NCBI GenBank assembly: GCA_903865885.1
Contig: CAIPLJ010000056.1
Span: 1-20,366, forward strand
Direction: 5' to 3'
Origin: an uncultured Actinomycetes bacterium
GTDB taxonomy: Bacteria; Actinomycetota; Actinomycetes; Nanopelagicales; Nanopelagicaceae
DNA: 20,366 nucleotides
The notes under the pieces were generated by a model. The model was not told where the DNA came from. It searched no databases and saw only the letters and a program-made list of their open reading frames with translations. Position numbers and translations under genes: made by a program. Shown here in pieces: positions 5,753 through 14,560 of this stretch (positions are counted from its first letter, which is position 1; each line of letters begins with the position of its first letter).

Positions 5753-6709
5753 AGAAAATAGCGCGCCTGTTACATCCCCAACGGGAAGTGGGCCTAAAGC
5801 TATGCGTGCATCACGTGCGATCTGTTGCAGCTGTTCGCGAGATTCATCCAGAGCTGGGTGTGTGCGCAGTTCGCGCAGAACCTGAGCAACTGTCGTTTCA
5901 TCTTTAATAGGAGCACCTAGCAGTGCTTGAAGTTCACGATCTTCGGCACGAGTTGATTTCATAACATTCAGTGTCACCAAAGTAGGTACACCTTCGCGTA
6001 AATCTGTCCCAGGGGTCTTCCCTGATTGATGAGAATCACTAGCAATATCAATCACATCATCTGCAAGTTGGAAGGCAACACCAATCTTCTCGCCAAAGAC
6101 AGTTAACGTCTCTTTAATATCCGTAGGTGCTCCCGATACCATTGCACCAAATCGCGCACTCGCCGCAATAAGAGAACCTGTCTTATCTGCAACAACCTGA
6201 AGGTAGTGCGCCAATGGATCTTCGCCATTCTGTGGTCCTTGAGTCTCCATAATCTGACCGATGACAAGGCGTTCAAAAGTTGATGCCTGAAGGCGCACCG
6301 CTTCAGGTCCGATATCTGCAAGCAAAGCTGAGACTTTTGCAAAGAGATAGTCGCCGGTAAGAATTGCAACTGTATTTCCCCAACGGCTATTGGCGCTCTC
6401 AACGCTACGACGAAGAGTTGCTTCATCCATAACATCATCGTGATACAGAGTTGCTACGTGGGTAAGTTCGCACACGACGGCGGATTCAATAATTCCGAAA
6501 CGATTCTTATCGCCGTAATGCGATGCTAAAAGAGTAAGTAATGGGCGAAGACGCTTTCCACCTGCTGCAACCAAGTGCCGTGATGTCTCTTCAACAAGTG
6601 GGTAATCACCTTGGATATGGCTTAAAAGAAGGCTCTCAACCTTGGCCATTCCCTCTTTGAGTTCTGCCTCTAGTCCTGGTGCAATACCCGGAATTCCAAG
6701 TTGTGACAT
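5720..6709 (-). CDS. long-chain polyprenyl diphosphate synthase
   Basis: A 329-residue trans-isoprenyl diphosphate synthase that would condense isopentenyl diphosphate onto an allylic primer to make the side chain of a respiratory quinone (menaquinone in actinobacteria). All class hallmarks are visible: GGKRLRP (50-56), the first aspartate-rich motif DDVMD (91-95) with downstream RR (100-101), LTGDYLFAK (118-126), DKTGSL (175-180), and the second aspartate-rich motif DDVID (217-221) followed by GKTPGTDLREG. The residues four and five before the first motif are small (T87, A86), which in this family favours long products; the exact chain length is not deducible. Its ATG overlaps the nuoN stop as TAATG with no clear ribosome binding site, so it is probably translated by coupling as the last gene of the complex I operon. 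Confidence 0.93.
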   Translation of the reverse strand: MSQLGIPGIAPGLEAELKEGMAKVESLLLSHIQGDYPLVEETSRHLVAAGGKRLRPLLTLLASHYGDKNRFGIIESAVVCELTHVATLYHDDVMDEATLRRSVESANSRWGNTVAILTGDYLFAKVSALLADIGPEAVRLQASTFERLVIGQIMETQGPQNGEDPLAHYLQVVADKTGSLIAASARFGAMVSGAPTDIKETLTVFGEKIGVAFQLADDVIDIASDSHQSGKTPGTDLREGVPTLVTLNVMKSTRAEDRELQALLGAPIKDETTVAQVLRELRTHPALDESREQLQQIARDARIALGPLPVGDVTGALFSLCDAIVDRTT

Positions 6710-8226
6710 TAGCGAATGAAGAAGGCAGAGGATGCAATGAAGTTAATCAAAGGTGCTGGATAGATACCCAGCACAAGGGTAATTACTGACGTTACAGCTA
6801 TCGTTGTTGTTGTCAGACCTGAAGGAATAACAACGCTTGTTCCATCTTCGACAGGATCTTTGAAGAACATAAGAACTATGACGCGAATGTAGAAGAAAGC
6901 TGCGATGGCAGATGAGAGCACACCTGCGATTAATACTGCAGTGCTTCCAGATTCGTAGGCTGCTGAGAAGATGGAGAACTTTCCAATAAATCCTGATGTC
7001 AGTGGGATTCCAGCAAATGCGAGTAAGAAGAAGGCAAAGGCAGAAGCGATAAGTGGAGAACGCTTACCGAGGCCGCTCCAGCGATTGAGATCTGTTACTT
7101 CTCCTGCTGAGTCACGAACAAGTGTCACGATTCCAAATGCACCGACTGTCGCAATTCCGTAGGCAAAGAGATAGAAGATAGATGCTTCAAGCCCAGATTT
7201 ACTCAGAGCAATTACTCCTGCAAGGAGGAAGCCAGCGTGTGCGATAGATGAGTAAGCAAGCATGCGCTTTACATCGCGCTGCGAAATTGCAACAACAGAT
7301 CCAAAGACCATTGTCACAATAGAAATAAGTATCAGTGCAGGTTTCCACTGCCATTCGGCATTGGCAAAGGCAACGTAGAAGATTCGAAGAATTGCACCAA
7401 ATGCTGCAACCTTTGTTGCTGCAGCCATAAATCCAGTGATTGCAGTTGGTGCACCTTGATAGACATCGGGTGACCATGCATGGAATGGGACAGCGCCGAC
7501 TTTAAAGAGAAGACCTACTGAGATAAATGCGATTCCAAGAAGTAAGAAGACATCGTTTCCAGAACCGCCAACAATGCTGGCTTGAATTCCAGAGAAGGTA
7601 ATTGAACCTGAGTATCCATAGAGGTAGGCAACTCCAAATAGAAAGAATGCAGATGAGAACGCACCGAGTAAGAAGTACTTCAGCGCAGCTTCTTGCGAGA
7701 GCAGACGGCGACGGCGTGAGAGACCAGCCATCAAATACAAAGGAAGTGAGAGCATCTCAAGTGCGACAAAGAGCGTGATCAGATCACTTGATAGTGGGAA
7801 TAACAACATTCCAGCTACTGCAAATAGTGTGAGTGGGTACACCTCAGTAACGCGCATATCAGTTTGCAATGAGTGACGTTCTTCATCTGATCCTGGAACT
7901 GCTGCAGGAAGAGCGGTGAAGTTCTCTTGGTCGGCAATAAGAAAGACAGAGAGTATGGCAATGACCAAGATGGATGCCTGGAAGAGCACTCCTGCGCCAT
8001 CGAATGTAATAGATCCCATTGCAGCAGATACAGATACTTGCTTGCGCACACGCAATAGAGCGGAAAGTGCAATAACAAGTGATGCAATGGTGACAAAGAG
8101 TTGAGAATTATGGCGAGATGCACGTGGTGCAAAGGCTTCGATAAGAACACCCACAAGAGCTCCCGCGAGCACGATCAGCATCGGTGCAAGGAGTGCGTAA
8201 TTGAGTACTGGGGCTGTGAAATTCAT
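6709..8226 (-). CDS. nuoN: NADH-quinone oxidoreductase subunit N
   Basis: A 505-residue antiporter-like membrane subunit of complex I, one of the three homologous proton-channel modules in the membrane arm. The conserved charged residues of the family are present: the TM5 glutamate in FVALEMLSLPLYL (E157), the TM7 lysine in LFKVGAVPFHAWSPDVYQGAPT (K242, with H249), and the TM8 lysine in AAATKVAAFGA (K272). Some fourteen hydrophobic segments can be counted and the length is normal. The start ATG abuts the nuoM stop (TAAATG), and the stop overlaps the start of the polyprenyl synthase by one base (6709). Confidence 0.97.
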   Translation of the reverse strand: MNFTAPVLNYALLAPMLIVLAGALVGVLIEAFAPRASRHNSQLFVTIASLVIALSALLRVRKQVSVSAAMGSITFDGAGVLFQASILVIAILSVFLIADQENFTALPAAVPGSDEERHSLQTDMRVTEVYPLTLFAVAGMLLFPLSSDLITLFVALEMLSLPLYLMAGLSRRRRLLSQEAALKYFLLGAFSSAFFLFGVAYLYGYSGSITFSGIQASIVGGSGNDVFLLLGIAFISVGLLFKVGAVPFHAWSPDVYQGAPTAITGFMAAATKVAAFGAILRIFYVAFANAEWQWKPALILISIVTMVFGSVVAISQRDVKRMLAYSSIAHAGFLLAGVIALSKSGLEASIFYLFAYGIATVGAFGIVTLVRDSAGEVTDLNRWSGLGKRSPLIASAFAFFLLAFAGIPLTSGFIGKFSIFSAAYESGSTAVLIAGVLSSAIAAFFYIRVIVLMFFKDPVEDGTSVVIPSGLTTTTIAVTSVITLVLGIYPAPLINFIASSAFFIR

Positions 8227-9744
8227 TTACTTGCCTGCGCTCTCTGATGGAACCGGATCAGTGAAACCTTGCACTTCGAGCACGTGAGCCGAGGCTGGGT
8301 TGATCACATTGAGTAGAGGTGAAGGATAGAAGCCAAGGGCCACGATGATTGCGATAACTGGTGCGATTGCAATCTTCTCGCGAAGGTTGAGATCGGAAAG
8401 GTTTTCATTGCCCGGTGTTGTTGGACCATGAAGAGCCTTCTGCACTGGAATTAAAATATATAAAGCTGCAAGAACGATTCCGAAGGTTGCAATCACTGCA
8501 GCTACTGGATAGCGAGTGTACGTTCCCACGAGAACCAGGAATTCGCTGACGAAACTTGATAGTCCCGGCAGAGCAAGTGATGACATTCCTGCAATAAAGA
8601 ATGTCCATGCCATTACCGGAGTAACGCGCTGTAAGCCACCAAAGTCTGCAATCGTTGAAGAACCGCGACGTGACTGCATCCAACCGGCAACTAAGAAGAG
8701 CGCTGCTGTCGAGAATCCGTGGTTAAACATGTAGAGCGTTGCACCGCTCATACCTTGCGAAGTCATCGCAAAGATTCCCATAGTGATAAATCCAAAGTGT
8801 GAGATAGATGTGTAGGCAATCAAACGTTTAATATCGCGTGCACCGATGGCAAGGAATGCCCCGTAGATAATCGAGATAACGGCGAGTACGAGAATCATCG
8901 GTGTAAAAGTCTTTGAAGCATCAGGGAATAGCGCAAGACAGAAACGAATCATTCCGAAAGTTCCGACCTTGTCGAGCACACCAAGAAGTAAGACAGATGT
9001 TCCGGGCGTTGATGCAGCTGCTGCATCTGGCAGCCATGTGTGTAGTGGCCATAAAGGAGCCTTGATTGCAAAGGCGATAAAGAATCCAAGGAAGAGAAGG
9101 TTTTGAGTCATTGAACTCATATGCATGTGCAGCTCTGACAATCGAGTGATGTCGAAGGTGTGGCCACCGTTGGCACCAGAGATGACGTAGAGACCAATGA
9201 TTGAGGCGAGCATCAACAGCCCACCAAAGAGGCTATAGAGCAAGAACTTCACAGCAGCTGCTGCACGTTCGCCGGTACCAAATCCACCGATAAGGAAGTA
9301 AACCGGGATCAACATCGCTTCGAAGAAGACGTAGAAGAGGAATACATCTGACGCAGCAAAGACGCCGATCATCATGGTTTCAAGTACAAGGAGAAGAATG
9401 TAGAAGACCTTGGGTGACCAACGCCCACCTTCAGATTCATTCCATCCTGCAAGAACAACGATGGGCGCAAGAAGTACTGACATTAAAATCAGAACAATCG
9501 CTAGGCCATCGACACCGACTGCGTAATTGATTCCAAACGATGGAATCCACTTTGCCGATTCAACAAATTGCAGAGCGGTGTTGGAAGAATCAAACTTAAT
9601 CCAAGCAAGTACTCCGGAGATTGCAACGAGAAGAGTTGTGCCAAGAGCTGCCTGCTTAATACGCAGAACTTGATCACTTGGAATTACTGCTACAAGAATT
9701 GAACCAATCACCGGAAGCAGCATCATTGTTGTCAGAGCGTTCAT
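8227..9744 (-). CDS. nuoM: NADH-quinone oxidoreductase subunit M
   Basis: A 505-residue antiporter-like proton-pumping subunit of complex I. The key ionisable residues are in place: E142 in YVFFEAMLIPVYFLIGGFG, K228 and H235 in AIKAPLWPLHTWLPDA, and K259 in LLLGVLDKVGTFGMIR. The variant TPGTSVLLLGVLDKVG in place of the proteobacterial APTAGSVILAGVLLKMG pattern is what I recall from actinobacterial NuoM. About fourteen membrane helices are visible. The ATG overlaps the nuoL stop in an ATGA (9741-9744), with GGGTGGTGA upstream as a possible ribosome binding site. Confidence 0.97.
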   Translation of the reverse strand: MNALTTMMLLPVIGSILVAVIPSDQVLRIKQAALGTTLLVAISGVLAWIKFDSSNTALQFVESAKWIPSFGINYAVGVDGLAIVLILMSVLLAPIVVLAGWNESEGGRWSPKVFYILLLVLETMMIGVFAASDVFLFYVFFEAMLIPVYFLIGGFGTGERAAAAVKFLLYSLFGGLLMLASIIGLYVISGANGGHTFDITRLSELHMHMSSMTQNLLFLGFFIAFAIKAPLWPLHTWLPDAAAASTPGTSVLLLGVLDKVGTFGMIRFCLALFPDASKTFTPMILVLAVISIIYGAFLAIGARDIKRLIAYTSISHFGFITMGIFAMTSQGMSGATLYMFNHGFSTAALFLVAGWMQSRRGSSTIADFGGLQRVTPVMAWTFFIAGMSSLALPGLSSFVSEFLVLVGTYTRYPVAAVIATFGIVLAALYILIPVQKALHGPTTPGNENLSDLNLREKIAIAPVIAIIVALGFYPSPLLNVINPASAHVLEVQGFTDPVPSESAGK

Positions 9745-11633
9745 TGTGTCACCACCCAGATTCCAGCGATTAAGACAATGGCACCAATGAGGATGAAGGC
9801 TGCATAGCTGCGAGCAAAGCCAGTTTGAGTCTTGCGAAGAGTTGAACCTGTACCAAGTGCAGTTGCGGCTACACCGCGGACTGCGCCATCGATTACCTTG
9901 TCATCGCCCTTAACAAGAAGTGCAGTAAGTGCCTGTCCCGGCTTCATAAATACAGCCTCGTTAAATGAGTCCTGCATCAAGTCCTTGCGAGCAACACGGG
10001 TAAATACAGAAACGTTCTGTGGTGCAACTGAATCCACATCTGAAAGCTGATACTTCGCAATAGCTATTCCCACACCGATAATCACTGCAATGAGCGCAAG
10101 GCCTGAAACCACTGCCGGTTGTAACAATACTTTTCCACCTTCAGCATGTTCGCCGACAACTGGTGACAGCCAATTAACAAGTGCATGACCACGAGTGAAG
10201 AGGAATCCTGTGGTGACAGAACCGATTGCAAGGATTGCCATAGGAATCCACATCAACAAAGGTGACTCGTGTGGATGCTGGTTATCGTCCCAGCGCTCTT
10301 TGCTTGTAAAGGTAAGAACCATAACGCGAGTCATATAGAACGCTGTGATTGCAGCACCGAGAAGAGCAGTGGAGCCGAGGAGAATTCCCTTTACTCCCCC
10401 TGCATTAAATGCAGTTTCGATAATTGCATCCTTTGAATAGAAACCAGCAAAGGGTGGAACACCGATGATTGCAAGATAACCAAGGCCAAATGTTGCGAAG
10501 GTAATTGGCATAAATTTGCGTAGCGCACCGTAGCGACGCATATCTACTTGATCGTTCATGCCATGCATGACAGAACCTGCACCTAAGAACATTCCAGCCT
10601 TAAAGAAACCGTGTGTCAGCAAGTGCATGATGGCAAAGGCATATCCAGCTGGCCCAAGGCCTGCACCAAGAATCATGTAACCAATCTGCGACATTGTCGA
10701 TGCTGCAAGTGCTTTCTTAATATCATCTTTTGCAGTACCGACGAGTGCACCAAACATCAAAGTAATTGCACCAACAATGACAACAAGAAGTTGCGCAGTA
10801 GGCGCCGCATCAAAGATAAAGTTAGAGCGCACAATGAGATAGACACCTGCTGTCACCATCGTTGCTGCGTGGATCAACGCAGATACCGGAGTAGGGCCGG
10901 CCATCGCATCGCCAAGCCAGGCTTGCAGTGGGAACTGCGCAGACTTTCCAGTTGCTGCAACGAGCAACATAATCCCAATAGCAGTTAGTGCTGCTTTTGA
11001 AGCGGTATGTGATGCCTCTTGCACACCTCTAAATGAGACAGTGCCAAGAGTTGCAAATGCGATCATGATGGCAAATGACAAGCCCATATCGCCAATGCGG
11101 TTCATAACAAATGCCTTTTTAGAAGCAGTTGCATATGCAGGCTTTTGATTCCAGAAACCGATCAAGAGGTATGAGGCAAGGCCCACGCCTTCCCAACCCA
11201 CATAAAGGTTGAGGTAAGAATTTCCAAGAACTAGAAGCAACATCGCTGCAATAAAGAGGTTGAGGTAGGCAAAGAATCTACGGCGGTTTTCATCGTGCGA
11301 CATATATGAAATTGAATAAATATGGATCAGCGTTCCCACGCCTGTAATAAGTAGGACGAAGCAGATTGAGAGCTGATCAAGCAGCAGGCCAGCATCGACG
11401 TTAAATGTACCTACGTTGATCCATGAGAAGAGCTTCTGGGTGATTGCGCGCTCCTCGGTAGAACGTCCCAACATCTGTGAAAGTTGGTAGAGACCGAGTG
11501 CGAATGAGCTTGCAGAGAGCGCAGTTGCTAGAAGATGTCCCCACTTATCTGAACGGCGTCCGGCAAGGAGCAAGATTGCAGATCCAAATAAAGGGAGTGC
11601 AATCAAGTAGACGAGTGTTGTTGAGGTAACCAT
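9741..11633 (-). CDS. nuoL: NADH-quinone oxidoreductase subunit L
   Basis: A 630-residue distal antiporter-like subunit of complex I, which also carries the long amphipathic lateral helix in its C-terminal part. Conserved features are E148 in VGWEGVGLASYLLIGFW, NRIGD (178-182), K230 in ATGKSAQFPLQAWL, and the GPTPVSALIHAATMVTAGVY block (246-265) with H255. The final hydrophobic segment (from about residue 610) is the anchoring last helix. The length is normal for NuoL. It starts 2 bases after the nuoK stop and overlaps nuoM by 4 bases. Confidence 0.97.
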   Translation of the reverse strand: MVTSTTLVYLIALPLFGSAILLLAGRRSDKWGHLLATALSASSFALGLYQLSQMLGRSTEERAITQKLFSWINVGTFNVDAGLLLDQLSICFVLLITGVGTLIHIYSISYMSHDENRRRFFAYLNLFIAAMLLLVLGNSYLNLYVGWEGVGLASYLLIGFWNQKPAYATASKKAFVMNRIGDMGLSFAIMIAFATLGTVSFRGVQEASHTASKAALTAIGIMLLVAATGKSAQFPLQAWLGDAMAGPTPVSALIHAATMVTAGVYLIVRSNFIFDAAPTAQLLVVIVGAITLMFGALVGTAKDDIKKALAASTMSQIGYMILGAGLGPAGYAFAIMHLLTHGFFKAGMFLGAGSVMHGMNDQVDMRRYGALRKFMPITFATFGLGYLAIIGVPPFAGFYSKDAIIETAFNAGGVKGILLGSTALLGAAITAFYMTRVMVLTFTSKERWDDNQHPHESPLLMWIPMAILAIGSVTTGFLFTRGHALVNWLSPVVGEHAEGGKVLLQPAVVSGLALIAVIIGVGIAIAKYQLSDVDSVAPQNVSVFTRVARKDLMQDSFNEAVFMKPGQALTALLVKGDDKVIDGAVRGVAATALGTGSTLRKTQTGFARSYAAFILIGAIVLIAGIWVVTQ

Positions 11634-11635
11634 TG

Positions 11636-11935
11636 TTATCGCTTCAACAAACTAGCATCATCGATAGATGCTGATCGGCGTGAGCGATAAATCGTCACGA
11701 TTATGGCAAGGCCCACTACAACTTCACATGCAGCGACGACCATGGTGAAGAAGGCAACTACTTGGCCGTCGAGTGTTCCGTTGATGCGAGCAAAGGTAAC
11801 TAAAGTTAAGTTTGCAGCATTGAGCATCAGCTCAACACACATAAAGACAACGATTGCATTGCGGCGCACGACAACGCCAACAGCGCCAATTGTGAAGAGC
11901 AGACCTGCAACGTACAAATAGTTATACGGATTCAT
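11636..11935 (-). CDS. nuoK: NADH-quinone oxidoreductase subunit K
   Basis: A 99-residue, three-helix membrane subunit of complex I, homologous to MrpC/ND4L. The two essential membrane glutamates of the family are present: E35 in CVELMLNAANL and E71 in AACEVVVGLAI. The length is standard. A good ribosome binding site, GGAGGAGAAG, lies just before the ATG, which itself overlaps the nuoJ TAA as TAATG (base 11935 shared). Confidence 0.97.
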   Translation of the reverse strand: MNPYNYLYVAGLLFTIGAVGVVVRRNAIVVFMCVELMLNAANLTLVTFARINGTLDGQVVAFFTMVVAACEVVVGLAIIVTIYRSRRSASIDDASLLKR

Positions 11936-12705
11936 TACTTCTCCTCCGTCACTGTGTTATCAACTTCGCCGAGTTCAAACTGCGCTGAATCCAACATATC
12001 TCCACGCGCTTTGAGCGTTGCAGAAATTGAATTAGGGGCGGCAGTTCCATCTGGAAGAAGTGCTGGAACATCGACTGCATTGTGACGAGCAAAGACACCA
12101 GGGTTTGGAAGTCCTGCTGCACTGCCCAGTGATTCACCGCGGAAACGTGCAATTGCTTGCTCGCGCTGAGTAGGACGAGCAACTGTGCGTTGGTGATGTG
12201 CAAGAACCATCGCACCAAGGGCTGCAGTAATAAGGAGTGCCGATACAACTTCAAATGGCCATACATATGTTGAGAAGAGAAGCTTTGCTAGCGCTTGAAC
12301 ATTGCCAGCGCCATTTGCTGTATCTAAACCAACTGCGCCATGGCCAAGTGTTGCGCGGCCAATCAGCGAAACAAGTAGCCCGCCAAAGCCCACTGCAGCA
12401 GTGATTGCAATAGGACGAAGTCCTGGAATTGTTTCAGTCAGTGAATCTGAGGCGTCAACACCGACCAACATCAAGATAAAGAGGAAGAGCATCATCACTG
12501 CTCCGGTATAGACAACGATCTGCACAATTCCGAGGAAGAGCGCATCTTGTGCGATGTAGAAGATTGCAAGAGTAATCATGACCCAGGCAAGTAGCAGTGC
12601 AGAGTGCACTGCCTTTTTTACGAGGAGCATTCCGAGAGATGCAAGGACTGCAACTGGTGCAAGCACCCAGAACATCACCGCTTCAGGAGTTTGAATTGTC
12701 AACAT
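11935..12705 (-). CDS. nuoJ: NADH-quinone oxidoreductase subunit J
   Basis: A 256-residue membrane subunit of complex I (ND6 homologue). The first five hydrophobic segments hold the diagnostic third helix, VQIVVYTGAVMMLFLFILML (61-80), whose conserved tyrosine (Y66) and glycine form the gating pi-bulge region. After the fifth helix (ending near AMVLAHHQRT, about 170) there is a hydrophilic tail of some 85 residues absent from the 184-residue E. coli protein; long tails are usual in actinobacterial NuoJ. One-base overlaps (TAATG) join it to nuoI and nuoK. Confidence 0.95.
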   Translation of the reverse strand: MLTIQTPEAVMFWVLAPVAVLASLGMLLVKKAVHSALLLAWVMITLAIFYIAQDALFLGIVQIVVYTGAVMMLFLFILMLVGVDASDSLTETIPGLRPIAITAAVGFGGLLVSLIGRATLGHGAVGLDTANGAGNVQALAKLLFSTYVWPFEVVSALLITAALGAMVLAHHQRTVARPTQREQAIARFRGESLGSAAGLPNPGVFARHNAVDVPALLPDGTAAPNSISATLKARGDMLDSAQFELGEVDNTVTEEK

Positions 12706-13331
12706 TACTTCTCAGCCTGACTTGGATGTGATTCCTTAACATCGCCGTTGTAGTAATTGGTATCAGTCATTCCCGGATACATTGGATGAGGTGGTGCCAA
12801 CATTCCTTGGCGAAGAGGTGCGAGCAAATCTTCCTTTTCGAAGATCAACTTCTCGCGCTTATCATCTGCTAGTTCGTACTCATTTGTCATTGTCAGCGCA
12901 CGTGTAGGACATGCCTCAACACACAATCCGCAGAAAATGCAACGAAGATAATTAATTTGATAGACGGCGCCGTGACGTTCACCCGGTGACATTTGATTAC
13001 CTGGTGTGTTATTTCCACCTTCAACAAAGATTGCATCTGCTGGACATGCCCATGCGCAGAGTTCGCAGCCAATGCACTTCTCAAGTCCATCTGGGTGGCG
13101 GTTAAGTTGATGGCGACCATGGAAACGTGGCTGTGTTGGTGCTTTTACATCCGGGTATTGAACAGTCTGGTTCTTCTTAAACATTGTTGAGAAGGTGACC
13201 CAGAAACCCTTTGCTTGCTCAGCAAGAGATGCGGGCCCTGGTTGTTCTACTTCTGTAAAAGGAACTGAATTGATATCAGCCTGTCCTGAATTTTTCTTCT
13301 CCACGTCAATATTTTCATTGAAGTCAGTCAT
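12705..13331 (-). CDS. nuoI: NADH-quinone oxidoreductase subunit I (2x[4Fe-4S])
   Basis: A 208-residue ferredoxin-like subunit of the peripheral arm of complex I, carrying clusters N6a and N6b that pass electrons towards the quinone site. Two complete cluster motifs are visible: C86, C89, C92 and C96 (CIGCELCAWACP), and C131, C134, C137 and C141 (CIFCGLCVEACP). The conserved core begins at about residue 41 (KGFWVTFSTMFKK). The preceding 40 residues are hydrophilic and acidic and are not part of the usual fold. The start is nevertheless well supported: AGGAGG lies about 7 bases before an ATG that overlaps the nuoH stop as TAATG. Confidence 0.97.
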   Translation of the reverse strand: MTDFNENIDVEKKNSGQADINSVPFTEVEQPGPASLAEQAKGFWVTFSTMFKKNQTVQYPDVKAPTQPRFHGRHQLNRHPDGLEKCIGCELCAWACPADAIFVEGGNNTPGNQMSPGERHGAVYQINYLRCIFCGLCVEACPTRALTMTNEYELADDKREKLIFEKEDLLAPLRQGMLAPPHPMYPGMTDTNYYNGDVKESHPSQAEK

Positions 13332-14560
13332 TACTTGCCTCCTGAAACATTGATGGATTGAACATTGGGTAGCGAAGGAACTGGGAAGTTAGGTGTTTCG
13401 CCTTCTGGAAGTTCTGTTGTTCGAATCTTCTGCTTATTGCGTTCGAAGAGACTGCTGATCGCCATCACAATGATGACTACGCCAGCTGCGAAAGCGATGA
13501 TTGCGATGCGAGGTGCATTCTGTTGCTGCAGTACTCGAAGTGTTGCAACGATCAAAATCCAGATGAGTGAGACTGGAATCAAAACCTTCCAGCCAAACTT
13601 CATAAATTGGTCGTAGCGAAGACGTGGAAGTGAGCCACGGAGCCACATAAAGATAAAGAAGAAGAAGTTCACTTTGAGTAAGAACCAGATAAAGGTGAAC
13701 CAACCACCAAGCCACTGCTCAGTAAAGCCAAGTCCTGGAAGTGCGTGGTATCCACCGAGGAAGAGCGTGGTGGCAAGAGCCGAAACTGCGATGATGTTGA
13801 CGTACTCAGCTAGGAAGAAGAGTGCGAACTTCAGTGATGAATATTCGGTGTGGAATCCACCGACGAGTTCGCCTTCTGCTTCTGCCAGGTCAAATGGCGC
13901 ACGGTTTGTCTCGCCCACCATAGAGATTACATAGATTACGAAAGATGGGAATAAGACAACTGCGTTCCAGATGTGCTGATGCTGTGACGCAACGATGTCA
14001 GAGGTCGACATAGAACCTGCATAGATAAAGACTGCGACAAGTGAGAGCCCCATCGCTACTTCATAGGAAATAACTTGAGCGCTAGAGCGAAGTCCACCCA
14101 GTAATGGATATGTAGAACCTGAAGACCAACCGGCAAGAACTACGCCATACACACCGATGGATGTGACGGCGAGGATATAAAGAACGCCCACTGGAAGATC
14201 TGTCAGTTGAAGTGCAGTTTTGTGACCGAAGAGGCTAACAACGCCCGTCATTGGAATGACTGCAAATGCCATAAAGCACATTGCAGTTGCAATGATGGGA
14301 GCAATAATAAAGACGACCTTATCTGCAGCTGCAGGAATGATGTCTTCCTTCAGTGCGAGCTTTACTCCATCAGAGAGTGATTGCAATAAACCTGCAGGGC
14401 CAACGCGGTTAGGACCAGTACGTAGCTGCATCTTCGCGAGCACGCGACGTTCGGTCCAGACAGCCATCAGCGTTGAAACAACGCAGATTAGAAAGACTAG
14501 AAGTGCTTTGACTGCAATGAGCCAACCTGGGTCAAGACCTAAGAGCTGCGCTGTTGTCAT
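13331..14560 (-). CDS. nuoH: NADH-quinone oxidoreductase subunit H
   Basis: A 409-residue membrane subunit (ND1 homologue) at the joint between the membrane and peripheral arms, forming much of the quinone chamber. Signatures are RTGPNRVGPAGLLQ (47-60), YEVAMGL (166-172), and the acidic quinone-site loop with ETNRAPFDLAEAEGELVG (217-234) followed by HTEYS. The hydrophilic C-terminal tail after about residue 375 makes it longer than the 325-residue E. coli protein, as in other actinobacteria. The start overlaps the nuoG stop as ATGA (14557-14560), with GGTGAAGG just before it. Confidence 0.97.
   Translation of the reverse strand: MTTAQLLGLDPGWLIAVKALLVFLICVVSTLMAVWTERRVLAKMQLRTGPNRVGPAGLLQSLSDGVKLALKEDIIPAAADKVVFIIAPIIATAMCFMAFAVIPMTGVVSLFGHKTALQLTDLPVGVLYILAVTSIGVYGVVLAGWSSGSTYPLLGGLRSSAQVISYEVAMGLSLVAVFIYAGSMSTSDIVASQHQHIWNAVVLFPSFVIYVISMVGETNRAPFDLAEAEGELVGGFHTEYSSLKFALFFLAEYVNIIAVSALATTLFLGGYHALPGLGFTEQWLGGWFTFIWFLLKVNFFFFIFMWLRGSLPRLRYDQFMKFGWKVLIPVSLIWILIVATLRVLQQQNAPRIAIIAFAAGVVIIVMAISSLFERNKQKIRTTELPEGETPNFPVPSLPNVQSINVSGGK

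Noticed and set aside
10611..10988. Cysteine-rich 125-codon frame on the + strand
   Set aside because: Antisense to conserved nuoL; the Cys/His content comes from reading Ala/Gly codons on the wrong strand and shows no regular metal-binding pattern.
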